64,000 bases of DNA from Chloroflexota bacterium (GTDB lineage: Bacteria > Chloroflexota > UBA11872), in contig JAPOXD010000048.1 in NCBI GenBank assembly GCA_026707285.1, positions 1-64,000 on the forward strand, given 5' to 3'. The translations under genes were made by a program, and so were the position numbers. Below the pieces are notes generated by a model that was not told the origin of the DNA, ran no database searches, and was given only the letters and a program-made list of their open reading frames with translations. This document shows, in pieces, positions 40,631-49,325 of this stretch (within the stretch, counting starts at the first letter, position 1; each line of letters opens with the position of its first letter).

Positions 40631-43150
40631 TTGACGGCACGTATTGGCGGAAGCCGGTGGCATTGGGCTGCGGTCGTCGTGGCCGGAATACTCGTCCTGC
40701 TGGGTCTGGCGGTCTGGTTGGTCTTGCGAACGGCCGCCCCGCCTGTGTCGAGCACAGACGCTTCGCCCGACGTCACGCCGGTCGCCTCGCCGGTCGCGAC
40801 GAGGGACGTCTCGCAGATTGAGCGCGGCGCGACGGTCTATGCGACGACCTGCGCGGTCTGTCACGGCGCCAGCCTCGACGGCGGCGCTGGGCCGAAACTG
40901 ACCGACCCCGGGCTGCACAACCGTTTCGCCACGGCGCTGGACCTGTATCAATACGTGAAAACCTCAATGCCGCCGGGCGACGACGGCCCGGGCAGTTTGT
41001 CCGACGCCGAATACCTCGCGGTCGTCGCCTTCATGTTGGACGCGCGCGACGTGACCTATGCCGACGCCATAGCTCCGGCAACCGCGGCCGAGGTCTCGCT
41101 GGCGCCAGTTGCCGCCGCGTCACCGCCAGCGGAGACACCTGACGCACCAGCCGCTCGTGCGGCTCCGCAACTCCCAGCGCCCGCGTCCAGCGGCAACTCG
41201 CCGCCATTTGCCCCAACACTCACCGAGCCTGCGCCCGTCCTCCTCGCGCGTGAACAGCCACCGTTTGTCATGACGCTACAAACGGCCCCGTTTGCCGATA
41301 CGGACTCCGAAGACTGGCACACGGCCACGGAATTTGAGATCCGCGAGTTCCACAGCGGCATCCGCGTGTGGTCTTCACAGGTCAAATCATGGCCGCTGGA
41401 TGAAACGGTGCTGGAGCGCGGGGTCTTTGAAGGACCGCTGGCTGGACGGATGAGTCTCAATCACAAGACGGTCTACGCCATCCGCGCCCGGCATCGAGAT
41501 TCCAGCGCTGATCCCGGGAGCGAGTGGTCGGCTTGGTCGGCGCCGCGCGTCCTTCTCACCGCCCAGCAGGGCCTGCCGACTCCCAACCCAATGCGGCTGC
41601 GCGACATCCAGCACGACACGTTGCAGTGGGAGGCAGACGACGGAACGCCGGTGATCCTCCAGGACGGCAGCACCCTGCTGATCACGGGGTCGGCGAGCCC
41701 ACACCTTGAAATCGCCGGGGATGGCGGGCGTCACACCGTGCGCGATTTCAGCCGCGCCGCCCATTTCGAGAGCACCTACTTCAAGTTCGTTGCCGGCCCG
41801 GACGGGCTGGAAGTGCCGGCGTCGCGGATCTCATTCCGCGACAGCGCGGGCGTGCGACGGACGGTCTGGATGCCATTCATGAAGCTAGATCCGGAGCGAT
41901 TCTTGATCGCGGCGTCCACAGCCGAAGGCGGGTTCTACTTCGAGCCGGACGTGACCGAGCTGGGAAATGCAAGGATCGAGCCACTCCTTATCACCCGCGT
42001 CCGCTCACCTGAGGTGCCCTGGCGCGTCGCGGACGGCTTTCGCGTGGAGCTGGTGGCCGACGGGCTGGTGCTGCCGGTTCAGATTGCGCCCAACCCTCGT
42101 TCAATCGACGATCCCGCGGCGCCCGTCGCCTACATCACCGAGCTCTACGGCTCGGTGCGGGCACTCGGCGCGGACGGGGTCCACTGGCTCTACGCAGCGG
42201 ACGTGCTCGACGAGCGGCCGTCCGAGCCACCGGCACGCCTGAGCGGTCAGACGGGGACGTCCGGCGTGGCGGTTGATCCGCTGACGGGCGATGTCTTCGT
42301 ATCCACGACCTACCGTGGCGAGGGCGGCGATTTGCACAACAAGATCGTGCGATTGGAGAGCGATGACGACGGTCGAACGGCCGTGCGCGCGGTTGACGTG
42401 CTGCGCATGGACGGGGAAGACACCGGTCCGTCGCACCAGATTCACGGCCTGCTGTTCGGACACGACGGCCACCTTTACGCCGCCGTGGGAAATGGCATGC
42501 ACAAGTGGCGCGGTCTCGACGACAAGTTCTTCGGCGGCAAGCTGCTGCGCCTGAATCGTGACGGCAGCGCACCGGCCGACAATCCTCACTTTGACCCAAC
42601 CCAGCCCGATGCACCGATTTCGTACCAATGGGCCAAAGGGTTGCGCAACGACTTCGCCCTCGCCCAGCGTCCCGGCGACGAGGCGATCTACACCGCTGAG
42701 AATGGCCCAGCCATTGACCGCCTGTTGCGACTGGAAGCCGGGCGCAACTATGGGTACGCCGCGACCGACGCGAGCATCGTGCGGCAGGGCCTGTGGTTCT
42801 TTGGGCCTCCGGCGGTTACGCCGGTGGGGATTGCCTTCGCCATCGGCGGTGCATTTCCGGCGGAGCGCCAGGGCAATTTCTACGTGGGGACGCATGGGTT
42901 TAACTTCGTCGAAGGCACGGTCGATAACGGCAAGCGGATTTGGGAGTTCGAGCTCGATGCGGACGGCGACGTGGCGCGTCCGCCGTCAGTTTTCCTCACC
43001 TACGTGGGCGACGGCTTCGCCAACATTACCGGGGTCGCCTACCTCGCGGACGGCCTGTATTTCCTCGACTTCTACAACGACCATCCGCCGGAGGGTGAAC
43101 CGACAGCTCCCGGGGCCCGCCTGTGGCGCATCGTCCCCGATACCGAATAG
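40631..43150 (+). CDS. Cytochrome c / sorbosone-dehydrogenase-like fusion protein
   Basis: Predicted membrane-anchored, extracytoplasmic redox protein of 839 residues. One N-terminal helix spans about residues 12-34. A class I cytochrome c domain carries CAVCH at residues 74-78 and a probable Met ligand in MPPGDDG near 115. A Pro/Ala linker leads to a beta-rich, fibronectin-like stretch (about 200-320). The C-terminal third (about 470-839) is a glucose/sorbosone dehydrogenase-type beta-propeller (PVQIAPNPRS; GLLFGHDGHLYAAVGNG; YGYAATDA). The start is TTG at 40631 with only a weak upstream AGGCGG. The role is presumably sugar or alcohol oxidation with electron transfer to the heme. Monocistronic. 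Confidence 0.8.
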   Translation: MTARIGGSRWHWAAVVVAGILVLLGLAVWLVLRTAAPPVSSTDASPDVTPVASPVATRDVSQIERGATVYATTCAVCHGASLDGGAGPKLTDPGLHNRFATALDLYQYVKTSMPPGDDGPGSLSDAEYLAVVAFMLDARDVTYADAIAPATAAEVSLAPVAAASPPAETPDAPAARAAPQLPAPASSGNSPPFAPTLTEPAPVLLAREQPPFVMTLQTAPFADTDSEDWHTATEFEIREFHSGIRVWSSQVKSWPLDETVLERGVFEGPLAGRMSLNHKTVYAIRARHRDSSADPGSEWSAWSAPRVLLTAQQGLPTPNPMRLRDIQHDTLQWEADDGTPVILQDGSTLLITGSASPHLEIAGDGGRHTVRDFSRAAHFESTYFKFVAGPDGLEVPASRISFRDSAGVRRTVWMPFMKLDPERFLIAASTAEGGFYFEPDVTELGNARIEPLLITRVRSPEVPWRVADGFRVELVADGLVLPVQIAPNPRSIDDPAAPVAYITELYGSVRALGADGVHWLYAADVLDERPSEPPARLSGQTGTSGVAVDPLTGDVFVSTTYRGEGGDLHNKIVRLESDDDGRTAVRAVDVLRMDGEDTGPSHQIHGLLFGHDGHLYAAVGNGMHKWRGLDDKFFGGKLLRLNRDGSAPADNPHFDPTQPDAPISYQWAKGLRNDFALAQRPGDEAIYTAENGPAIDRLLRLEAGRNYGYAATDASIVRQGLWFFGPPAVTPVGIAFAIGGAFPAERQGNFYVGTHGFNFVEGTVDNGKRIWEFELDADGDVARPPSVFLTYVGDGFANITGVAYLADGLYFLDFYNDHPPEGEPTAPGARLWRIVPDTE

Positions 43151-43452
43151 GCGCCACCGTTCCTAACTCCGAATGCATCTCGTGGGCGGAAGAATTGAAG
43201 GATGACAACCGAACGGTGGCAAGCGACTTGGAGGACGACCACCGGATGCGGCCGGTGCCGCAAGCAGTCGGCTACGACGCCCATTTCCGCCCACTGCTGA
43301 ATCCGTCCCGATTTGATTGGACGGCTTAGACCGCGCCTCTTCGGCAACCGCACCCATTGCACGTCTATGGGCTGCGGGCATGCCAGCGCTTGCCGCAGCA
43401 CCAACCCTCCCACCATGCGCTGTCCGCCCGGAAGGCGCCGCGAATCTCGGCC
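43151..43452. other. Spacer with no supported gene
   Basis: Short frames only. The downstream half may be the eroded 5' end of the LRR gene remnant that follows; no start or signal peptide can be read. Confidence 0.5.
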
Positions 43453-44037
43453 CTGACCCAGCCCACGACGGGCGTGTGCGCCCACACGGCGGCGGTGCGC
43501 ACCACGATTCTATGCAAGCTGCCCGGGAGGAACACCTGCGCCCAAGTGGCGGCCGCCGACCTGCGCGGCATCACCGGCGCCCTCAATCTCTTCCGGATGC
43601 GCCGCACCGCATTGAATGCCCGGGACTTCCGCGGGCTCACCGGCCTGGACGCGCTGTGGTTGAACCACAACTCGCTTGCAACGCGGCCAGCGGACCTGTT
43701 CGACGTCCTCACAAACCTGTGCGGGTTTTACCTGGCCAATAGTCCGGGCAGCTCCTTCACCTTTACGGCGACGGTGGCGCAGACGGCGCCCACCCTGGTC
43801 AAGGTCACGGTCCGGGTCACCGCCGCCGGCTTCCCCGCCTCCGGCGTCACGCACAGCGGCATTCGGACTGGCGTGGGCACCTCGAACCAAGCGCCGACGG
43901 TCAACTCGGGCCCCGAGCTTCGAGGCCCTGCAGAGCGGTGCGAACGACGACTCCAATACCTACACCCTCACCGTCACCAACGGTACCGGCGACCGCGCCC
44001 TCACAACCACCCAGGACCTCACGGTCACTAACGTGTA
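43453..44037 (+). pseudogene. Remnant of an LRR plus cadherin-like secreted protein gene
   Basis: The first frame encodes a typical start of an LRR module: VCAHTAAVRTTIL, CAQVAAADLRGIT, then LNARDFRGLTGLDALWLNHN and LATRPADLFDVLTNLCGFYL, with the LxxLxLxxN spacing partly broken. The frame then changes near 43911. The next frame reads PSFEALQSGANDDSNTYT, followed by LTVTNGTGD and LTVTNVYETP, a cadherin/Ig-like repeat end. Both modules are common in large secreted adhesins, so this is the frameshifted and truncated remainder of one. No intact start or C-terminus. Confidence 0.6.
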
Positions 44038-44253
44038 CGAGACGCCACCGCCGAAGCGCATCCCTCCGCGCCGAAGGTGGTGTCGTCCCTGTCCGGCAGG
44101 ACGCGGGATTCGGGATGGTACGAACCCAACGATCGGGGCTCGCCGATCACTAGATAGGACGTGGAGTATCGGCCGCCGGGCGGGAACTTGCGGAACCGCG
44201 GTTTCGCCACGAGCCGCAGCAAGTCCCTGAGCGGGTTGGGGAAAGGCCGTCAT
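44028..44253 (-). pseudogene. Possible coding remnant, unrecognised
   Basis: On the minus strand a frame reads LRDLLRLVAKPRFRKFPPGG, then YLVIGEPRSLGSYHPESRVL, then DRDDTTFGAEG. Codon third positions are G/C-rich, as in the real genes here, and the residue mix is protein-like. It has no plausible start in the same frame, and an ATG just upstream (44253) is in another frame. I do not recognise the family. It overlaps the end of the LRR remnant. Confidence 0.3.
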
Positions 44254-44397
44254 GAGTCACGCATAGTTGCGCACGATGCGCATGGCTGCGGGACTTGGGG
44301 ACATGCGTCACTGTTGATCAACTAGCGGCGACTTGCCGACCACGGAATCGACGGTGCTAGTTTGGCGTGCGGCTAACGCATCCCAGCGATTGCCCAA

Positions 44398-45918
44398 TTG
44401 ACCTTATCGCCCCCAGATTTGGCCGGAGCGGTCCCGCCGACCGGCGGACGGCGTGGGCGGATATCACCACGGTCACGGGAACGGCTGCTCGCGGGGTTCT
44501 TGGTGGCGAACCTGGTGCTCACCGTGCCGTTGGCCTTCCTCGCGGCCGGCTGGAATTGGCCCTTGCCCGCCGCCTGGTTCCATCGCCTGGATCTCAACGC
44601 CGAGGGATCGGCGGCGAATCTTTATTCAGGGATCCTTTGGGGGATAGTCGCCGCGCTGGCGGCGGCGCAGCTGCTCCGACCGGTCATCGCCATGCGAGGA
44701 CCGCAATGGCTGTGGCCACTCGGCTGGCTCGGCGCCGCGCTGTTCGCCGCGCTGGTTGCGTTCGAGGAAATCGCCAGCCTCAAGAACACCTTCGCGAGAT
44801 CGGAGTGGCTCGCCGAATTGCTCGCGACGTTGAACCTGTCGGACCTGCCACTCCAAGTCCGCTGGGCCGTCGTGATCGCGCCGCTTGCCGCTCCGCTGGC
44901 GGCGGCGGCGGGTTGGGCCCTATACGCCTCGCTGCGGCACCGCCCGGCATTGGCGCTGCTCACTGTGCTGGCGCTGGCGCTCGGCGTGAGCGCGGTCTTA
45001 CACGACGGCTTCACTGACCACTATGGGTCGACGAGCCCCTGGGTGCTGTTGCTCGACGACGGCGCCGAGCACATGGCCGGCGCCATTTTGGCCGTAGTGC
45101 TCGTCGAGGCGCTCGCGGCCAGACACACGCCGGGCGCCGCCGACGGGGACCATGGTGGCCGGCGGCACGCTCGTTGGGCGGCCCTCGGGCTCCTAGCGGC
45201 CCTGCTGGGGGTGACGGTGCCCGCGCTGCTCGCGGAGTATGAGTGGGAAGACTCCGGCTGGACGCGGCCACTCTTCTACGCCGGGCCCATCTACCAACTC
45301 AAGCAGCCATTTCAGGCAAACCTCAACTGGCTGTCGCGGATTGACGTGTGGGGCCATGCCGCCGGACGGGGAGGCGCGAGCGCGACTGCGGAGATTCTGG
45401 TGCGCCTCATCCCTCACGAGGGCGGACCGGTGAGGTGGGGACAGGCCGAGGTGCACGGTCACCGCTCCAACCCAATGGTCACCGTCATTAACTTCGACCC
45501 GGTCCCCGATAGCAAAGGGAAACGCTACGACCTGGTAATCGTCAGCGAGCCGTTTCCCTACATCCACCTCGGCCTGATAGGCAGCAGCGCCAGTCCCCTT
45601 GGTGGGGTCAGCGTCAACGGGATAGAGCACGAGCGTCGGCTCGCCATGGCCATCTATTCGCGCGCCACGGGTGGTCGAGTGATCCTCGACCTGCTCACGC
45701 GTGACCCGCGGCGGTTGTTTGTGATCGGCGAGGTCGTGGCGATGCTGTTCCTGTGGGTGTTTGCCGTGGTGGCCGCGTGGCGCGGTCTATCCTGGCCCAA
45801 ACCCCGGTTCTGGCGCGGCTTTGTGTGGAGCGCGGCCCGACGAAGTGCGTTTGTCACGGTCGGGCTGCTCGTCATCGCCCTGGCCATCACGGCACTGCCA
45901 AGGATCTTCTTCGCTTAA
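44398..45918 (+). CDS. Multi-pass membrane protein of unknown function
   Basis: Protein of 506 residues, not recognised. About seven hydrophobic helices lie in residues 28-285 (first VANLVLTVPLAFLAAGW; later LLDDGAEHMAGAILAVVLVEAL). A soluble, beta-rich stretch follows (about 315-425) with AEILVRLIPHEGGPVRWGQ and VTVINFDPVPDSKGKRYDLV. Two C-terminal helices end at the last residue. The start is TTG 44398; no ATG is available until about residue 98. The soluble region may face the outside. No partner gene is adjacent. Confidence 0.7.
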   Translation: MTLSPPDLAGAVPPTGGRRGRISPRSRERLLAGFLVANLVLTVPLAFLAAGWNWPLPAAWFHRLDLNAEGSAANLYSGILWGIVAALAAAQLLRPVIAMRGPQWLWPLGWLGAALFAALVAFEEIASLKNTFARSEWLAELLATLNLSDLPLQVRWAVVIAPLAAPLAAAAGWALYASLRHRPALALLTVLALALGVSAVLHDGFTDHYGSTSPWVLLLDDGAEHMAGAILAVVLVEALAARHTPGAADGDHGGRRHARWAALGLLAALLGVTVPALLAEYEWEDSGWTRPLFYAGPIYQLKQPFQANLNWLSRIDVWGHAAGRGGASATAEILVRLIPHEGGPVRWGQAEVHGHRSNPMVTVINFDPVPDSKGKRYDLVIVSEPFPYIHLGLIGSSASPLGGVSVNGIEHERRLAMAIYSRATGGRVILDLLTRDPRRLFVIGEVVAMLFLWVFAVVAAWRGLSWPKPRFWRGFVWSAARRSAFVTVGLLVIALAITALPRIFFA

Positions 45919-46823
45919 CGCCGCCTCATTGGCCGCCAGGGCGTGATCGCACGTGAGGCCCCCGCACGGTAGACACCCTCGCCTTCCTGGATCGGATCCT
46001 GGCCTCATTCCGCACCGAAGACATCCCGTGCAGGCGGTGACGCCCGATAACAGGTCGGCCCACACTTCGCACGCTTGGCGGCTTTTCCCCGTGGCTCTAC
46101 GCCTGCAATCACTCCCGTCCCCACACCGAATTCGACGCACGCACTCCGGCTCAGCAACTCGGTGTCAACAACCTCAGTAGGAAGAACAACTCGGCCGCAG
46201 CAGCCTGTCGAGCTGACTTCGGCGGCGATCCTGCCCGGTGAATGCGAGCGTTTCGCCTTTCACGCACGGCGACAAACGGCAGCGCGGCGCCAAACGCCAG
46301 CCAGGCTGCCCATCGCACCGACATCGTCGTGTGCGCCGGGCGGTCGTGGATGAACACCGCGGCGAAAACCGCCGCTCCGAATATCAACAGTCCCGCGCCG
46401 TCGAGCAGCAAGGTTCGCGAGAGAAAGGACGCCTCGCGGAATCGGTGCACTTAGCCGTCCTTCGCACCGACGGCATCTCTCGCAGGGTGATTGACCATGC
46501 CGATCGCCATGCCTCTCGCCACGGTGAGTTGCCGTCCGGCCGCCCACTGCCCATCGGCAGCGGTGATCGCGGCGGCGTCGAGCGTCTCGTGCGAGCTGTT
46601 CGCTGTTAACAGCCTCTGTAGTCAGTACAGCTAGCTACGATCACTCGCCGAACGCTCCCCGATTGGTGCACTACCGAACTGCACGTCGGCTTCCATTGGC
46701 CCGAGAGTCGAGCAAGGGCATTCTGAGTCACGGCCTGCAACGAAGCCTCTCACCAGAAGGCCCGTAGTACAGTGCAGGCTCGCCCACCGGCATCGCGCGA
46801 CGACCCGTCGGGGCAGTGCGCAT
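45919..46823. other. Gene-poor spacer before tRNA-Phe
   Basis: About 900 bp with stop-rich frames. Apart from the weak small membrane ORF listed separately, nothing is supported. It is one of the longest empty stretches of the window. Confidence 0.55.
46151..46450 (-). CDS. Possible small membrane protein
   Basis: The 99-residue frame has two hydrophobic segments, LLLDGAGLLIFGAAVFAAVF and AAWLAFGAALPFVAV, and a basic C-terminal half. The GTG start is preceded by AAGGA at a workable distance. No family is recognised, the composition is only moderately coding-like, and it lies in a gene-poor spacer, so it may be a remnant or chance. Confidence 0.25.
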   Translation of the reverse strand: MHRFREASFLSRTLLLDGAGLLIFGAAVFAAVFIHDRPAHTTMSVRWAAWLAFGAALPFVAVRERRNARIHRAGSPPKSARQAAAAELFFLLRLLTPSC

Positions 46824-46896
46824 GGCGAGATAGCTCAGTCGGTAGAGCAGTGGACTGAAAATCCATGTGTCGCCAGTTCGATTCTGGCTCTCGCCA
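46824..46896 (+). tRNA. tRNA-Phe (GAA anticodon)
   Basis: Acceptor GGCGAGA (46824-46830) pairs with TCTCGCC (46889-46895) with one mismatch-free helix; discriminator A at 46896. The D arm is AGCTCAGTCGGTAGAGC. The anticodon stem GGACTGAAAATCC holds GAA. The T arm is CCAGTTCGATTCTGG. The bases after the discriminator are CCT, so CCA is not encoded. Confidence 0.95.
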
Positions 46897-47174
46897 CCTG
46901 GAATGCTGCGTTTCCCGTTCCGCCCGGGGCGTGTGGGGAAGGGCGGCGCCACATGGACTCAGCTAAGGCCTGCCTCCCGCCGTCGGAGACCTTGGCAACA
47001 GTGGTCAATATCCCACGCCCAGGCCTCGAATCACCCTCACCCTAGCCCTGTCCCATCAAGTGAGAGGGGACCGGACCCGATCTTCCGTCTCCACGCACGG
47101 AAGACGCAACGATCACCCTTCGCGGGCATGACACGAGCGGGTGTCCGTCGAGACGATCCTGACCGGCAGCGGCT
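46897..47174. other. Spacer with repeat-like segment
   Basis: No gene. 47033-47070 reads like the widespread CCCTCACCCTAGCCCTGTCC-type repeat with a nearby GAGAGGGGA arm, giving a weak hairpin. 47100-47150 resembles an eroded relative of repeat B. Confidence 0.35.
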
Positions 47175-47834
47175 CTAGCAGCCGCTGTAGATGGTCATGC
47201 TGGGCAGGCAGCCGAAGTTGATCTTGGTGGTCTGAATCGTGACTTCCTCCACCGGCGCCGACACCTCACCGTCCGATCCCGGACCCAGCGCCACACCGCC
47301 GATCTTGTCCAGCGTCGCCAACGAGGGCGCGTGGTTCTCCTTGACGCGTCCGAAGATGGTGTAGTTCGGCGGCAACTCGGCGTCCGTGAGGTCGCTGAGA
47401 ATGATGTAGAAGCGCGACCCATTCGAGTTTGGCGCGCCGGTGTTGGCCATGACCAGATCACCACGCCGGTAGGGCTGCTGCGGCGGCTCGATCTCGAACG
47501 TATAGCCGGGGTCGCCCGTTCCCGTGCCGGTGGCGTCGCCGGTTTCAATGAGCACGCCCGGCAGCACGCGATGCACGGTGATGCCGTCGTAGTAGCCCTC
47601 CTGGGCCAGGAACAGGAAGCTATTGACCGCCCGCGGCGCCTCTTGCGGCACCAGGTTGAAGGTCATCCGTCCAAGGCTCGTGGTGAGGACGACGCTGTAG
47701 GGCCGGAGCTCCTCTACCGTCATCTCCGGCTCGGCGGCGAACGTCGGCGGACCCTCCGGCTCCGGCTCTCCGCACGCGGCGACCGCAACTGCCGCGATCG
47801 CCACGACCAACGCAATCACGATTGCTCGCCACAT
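47175..47834 (-). CDS. Cyclophilin-type peptidyl-prolyl isomerase lipoprotein
   Basis: Predicted membrane-anchored prolyl isomerase of 219 residues, helping extracytoplasmic folding. The ATG at 47834 gives a clean signal peptide with lipobox VAAC. The cyclophilin domain begins at about residue 45: YYDGITVHRVLPGVLIETGD keeps the catalytic Arg in HRV, while the usual Gln-Gly-Gly-Asp is ETGD. GDLVMANTGAPNSNGSRFYI is the next conserved block. The protein ends unusually with two Cys (FGCLP, YSGC) that could form a disulfide. Activity is likely but the Gln change may reduce it. Confidence 0.9.
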   Translation of the reverse strand: MWRAIVIALVVAIAAVAVAACGEPEPEGPPTFAAEPEMTVEELRPYSVVLTTSLGRMTFNLVPQEAPRAVNSFLFLAQEGYYDGITVHRVLPGVLIETGDATGTGTGDPGYTFEIEPPQQPYRRGDLVMANTGAPNSNGSRFYIILSDLTDAELPPNYTIFGRVKENHAPSLATLDKIGGVALGPGSDGEVSAPVEEVTIQTTKINFGCLPSMTIYSGC

Positions 47835-47986
47835 TGCCGTTTGCTCCGCATCCATCCGCCGTTTAGCCCGCTATTCTGCCGCGTCGGCCGCCCAATCGCC
47901 ATGCAGGGCCCGCTGAGCTGACCAACGACCCGCGTGCGCTACGGTTTGGGGCCGTGCCCGGTACGCCGGCAGGCAGGGGGGAATCC

Positions 47987-48751
47987 GTGAGCGTCGACAT
48001 TGACCAATGCGTCGCCGACGTCCTGGACATCGGCCATTGCGTCTTGCCCAATCACTTCCCCAAGCCGGCGATTGACGCATTCCACGAGGGGTTCCTGCCG
48101 CTGCTGGGACGGGTGGCGGCCCGCATCCCCGAGGGCAATCGCCGCGCCAACCGCTGGGCCATCGGCCTTCCCTTCGCCCCGCCGTTTTATCAGTCCGCAT
48201 TCTTCGGCGACGACACGGTCAATGAAATCGTGGGGCGCATCCTGGGCGAAAGCATGTTCATTGCCTACTACGGCACCGACACGCCGGTCGCGGGATCCGA
48301 AGACCAGCAGGTGCACTCGGACATCCGCCCGCTGTTTCCGGAGCAGCCGGACCTGCGCTATCCGCCACCGACGCTCTCGGTGCGGTTCACGAGCGTGGAC
48401 ATGACCCTCGACAACGGACCCTACAGCACATCCGAACGCACGCAGCACCTCACGCGAGACGACGCCCAGGCAAAGCTCGCCGCGGGCGAGATCGAGCTCG
48501 CGCCGCTGCTCCTCCGCGCCGGCGACGTGCTGATCAGCGATGCCCGCACGCTGCACCGCGGCACGGCCAATCGAACCGATGCGCCGCGTCCCTTCGCGGT
48601 GATCGTCTACAACCGCGACTGGTACCACCTGGAAGGCGAGTTGCGGCTGGAGGCCAACGAGAACACGCCAATGCTGCTGGAGTCGTTCTATCGGACTCTG
48701 CCGCCGGCTGAGCAGGAACTCCTCCGACGCGTGCCGAGGACGGATGACTGA
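47987..48751 (+). CDS. Phytanoyl-CoA dioxygenase (PhyH) family protein 1
   Basis: Fe(II)/2-oxoglutarate oxygenase-like protein of 254 residues. The HxD metal motif is in QVHSDI (about residue 107), and the distal His is in TLHRGTANRTDAPR with an Arg that could bind 2-oxoglutarate. The GTG at 47987 follows a G-rich GGGGGGAA; the frame is open to 47954. Substrate unknown. It overlaps the first GrpB gene by eight bases, so the two are co-translated. Confidence 0.85.
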   Translation: MSVDIDQCVADVLDIGHCVLPNHFPKPAIDAFHEGFLPLLGRVAARIPEGNRRANRWAIGLPFAPPFYQSAFFGDDTVNEIVGRILGESMFIAYYGTDTPVAGSEDQQVHSDIRPLFPEQPDLRYPPPTLSVRFTSVDMTLDNGPYSTSERTQHLTRDDAQAKLAAGEIELAPLLLRAGDVLISDARTLHRGTANRTDAPRPFAVIVYNRDWYHLEGELRLEANENTPMLLESFYRTLPPAEQELLRRVPRTDD

Positions 48752-49325
48752 GCCGGCACGCTCCGCGTCTAGGAACGGTCGGGGGAAGCGGGTCCACATC
48801 AAAGAGGGTGTAGTCCTCAAGCCCTACGACCCGCAATGGCCGGCCATGTATGAGAAGGCGCGCGCGGAGCTTGTCGCGTGTATCAGCCAGCACATCCTGC
48901 GAATCGAACACGTCGGCAGCACGTCCATACCTGGACTGGCTGCCAAGCCAACGATTGACATTCTTGTGGGCGTGCGCGATTGGGACGATGCCAGGATCAC
49001 CATTGCGCCGCTAACCGACATCGGATGGGGATACGTTGGCGAGTACGGTATCCCGCGCCGGCACTATTTTCGCCGGGGCGCCGTGAGCGGTCGCCGCACA
49101 CACCACCTGCACATGCTCGAAGTGACGCACCCGGAGTGGGAGGCCATGCTGTCGTTTCGAGACTACCTCCGCGGCCATCCGAAAGCCTCGGCCGATTACG
49201 AACGCCTGAAATACGACCTCGCGCGCAGAAACCTCGACGGGCCGGGCTACCAGGCGGCGAAGGCGCCGTTCATCCAGGGAATCCTCGAGCGGGCGCGCGG
49301 CACTTGCCCCACAACGGATGGCTGA
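48744..49325 (+). CDS. GrpB family nucleotidyltransferase-like protein 1
   Basis: GrpB/UPF0157 protein of 193 residues. The nucleotidyltransferase-type core keeps EHVGSTSIPGLAAKPTIDIL (about 53-72), with the GS motif and the DxD-like acidic pair. HMLEVTHPEWEAMLSFRDYL is the second family block. Known members have poorly defined nucleotidyltransferase or coenzyme-related roles. It overlaps PhyH1 upstream and the paralogue downstream by eight bases on each side. Confidence 0.88.
   Translation: MTEPARSASRNGRGKRVHIKEGVVLKPYDPQWPAMYEKARAELVACISQHILRIEHVGSTSIPGLAAKPTIDILVGVRDWDDARITIAPLTDIGWGYVGEYGIPRRHYFRRGAVSGRRTHHLHMLEVTHPEWEAMLSFRDYLRGHPKASADYERLKYDLARRNLDGPGYQAAKAPFIQGILERARGTCPTTDG

Noticed and set aside
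40021-40776. Minus-strand frame through tRNA-Val ending CRTRTCDFYGVNVAL
   Set aside because: This is the known antisense translation of a tRNA gene; no other coding evidence.
40015-46896. Possible integrated prophage or IS between the tRNA genes
   Set aside because: No integrase, transposase, or tRNA-end attachment repeat is visible in the window.
46728-46952. Minus-strand frame through tRNA-Phe with SQNRTGDTWIFSPLLY
   Set aside because: Antisense of the tRNA gene; a recurrent annotation artefact.
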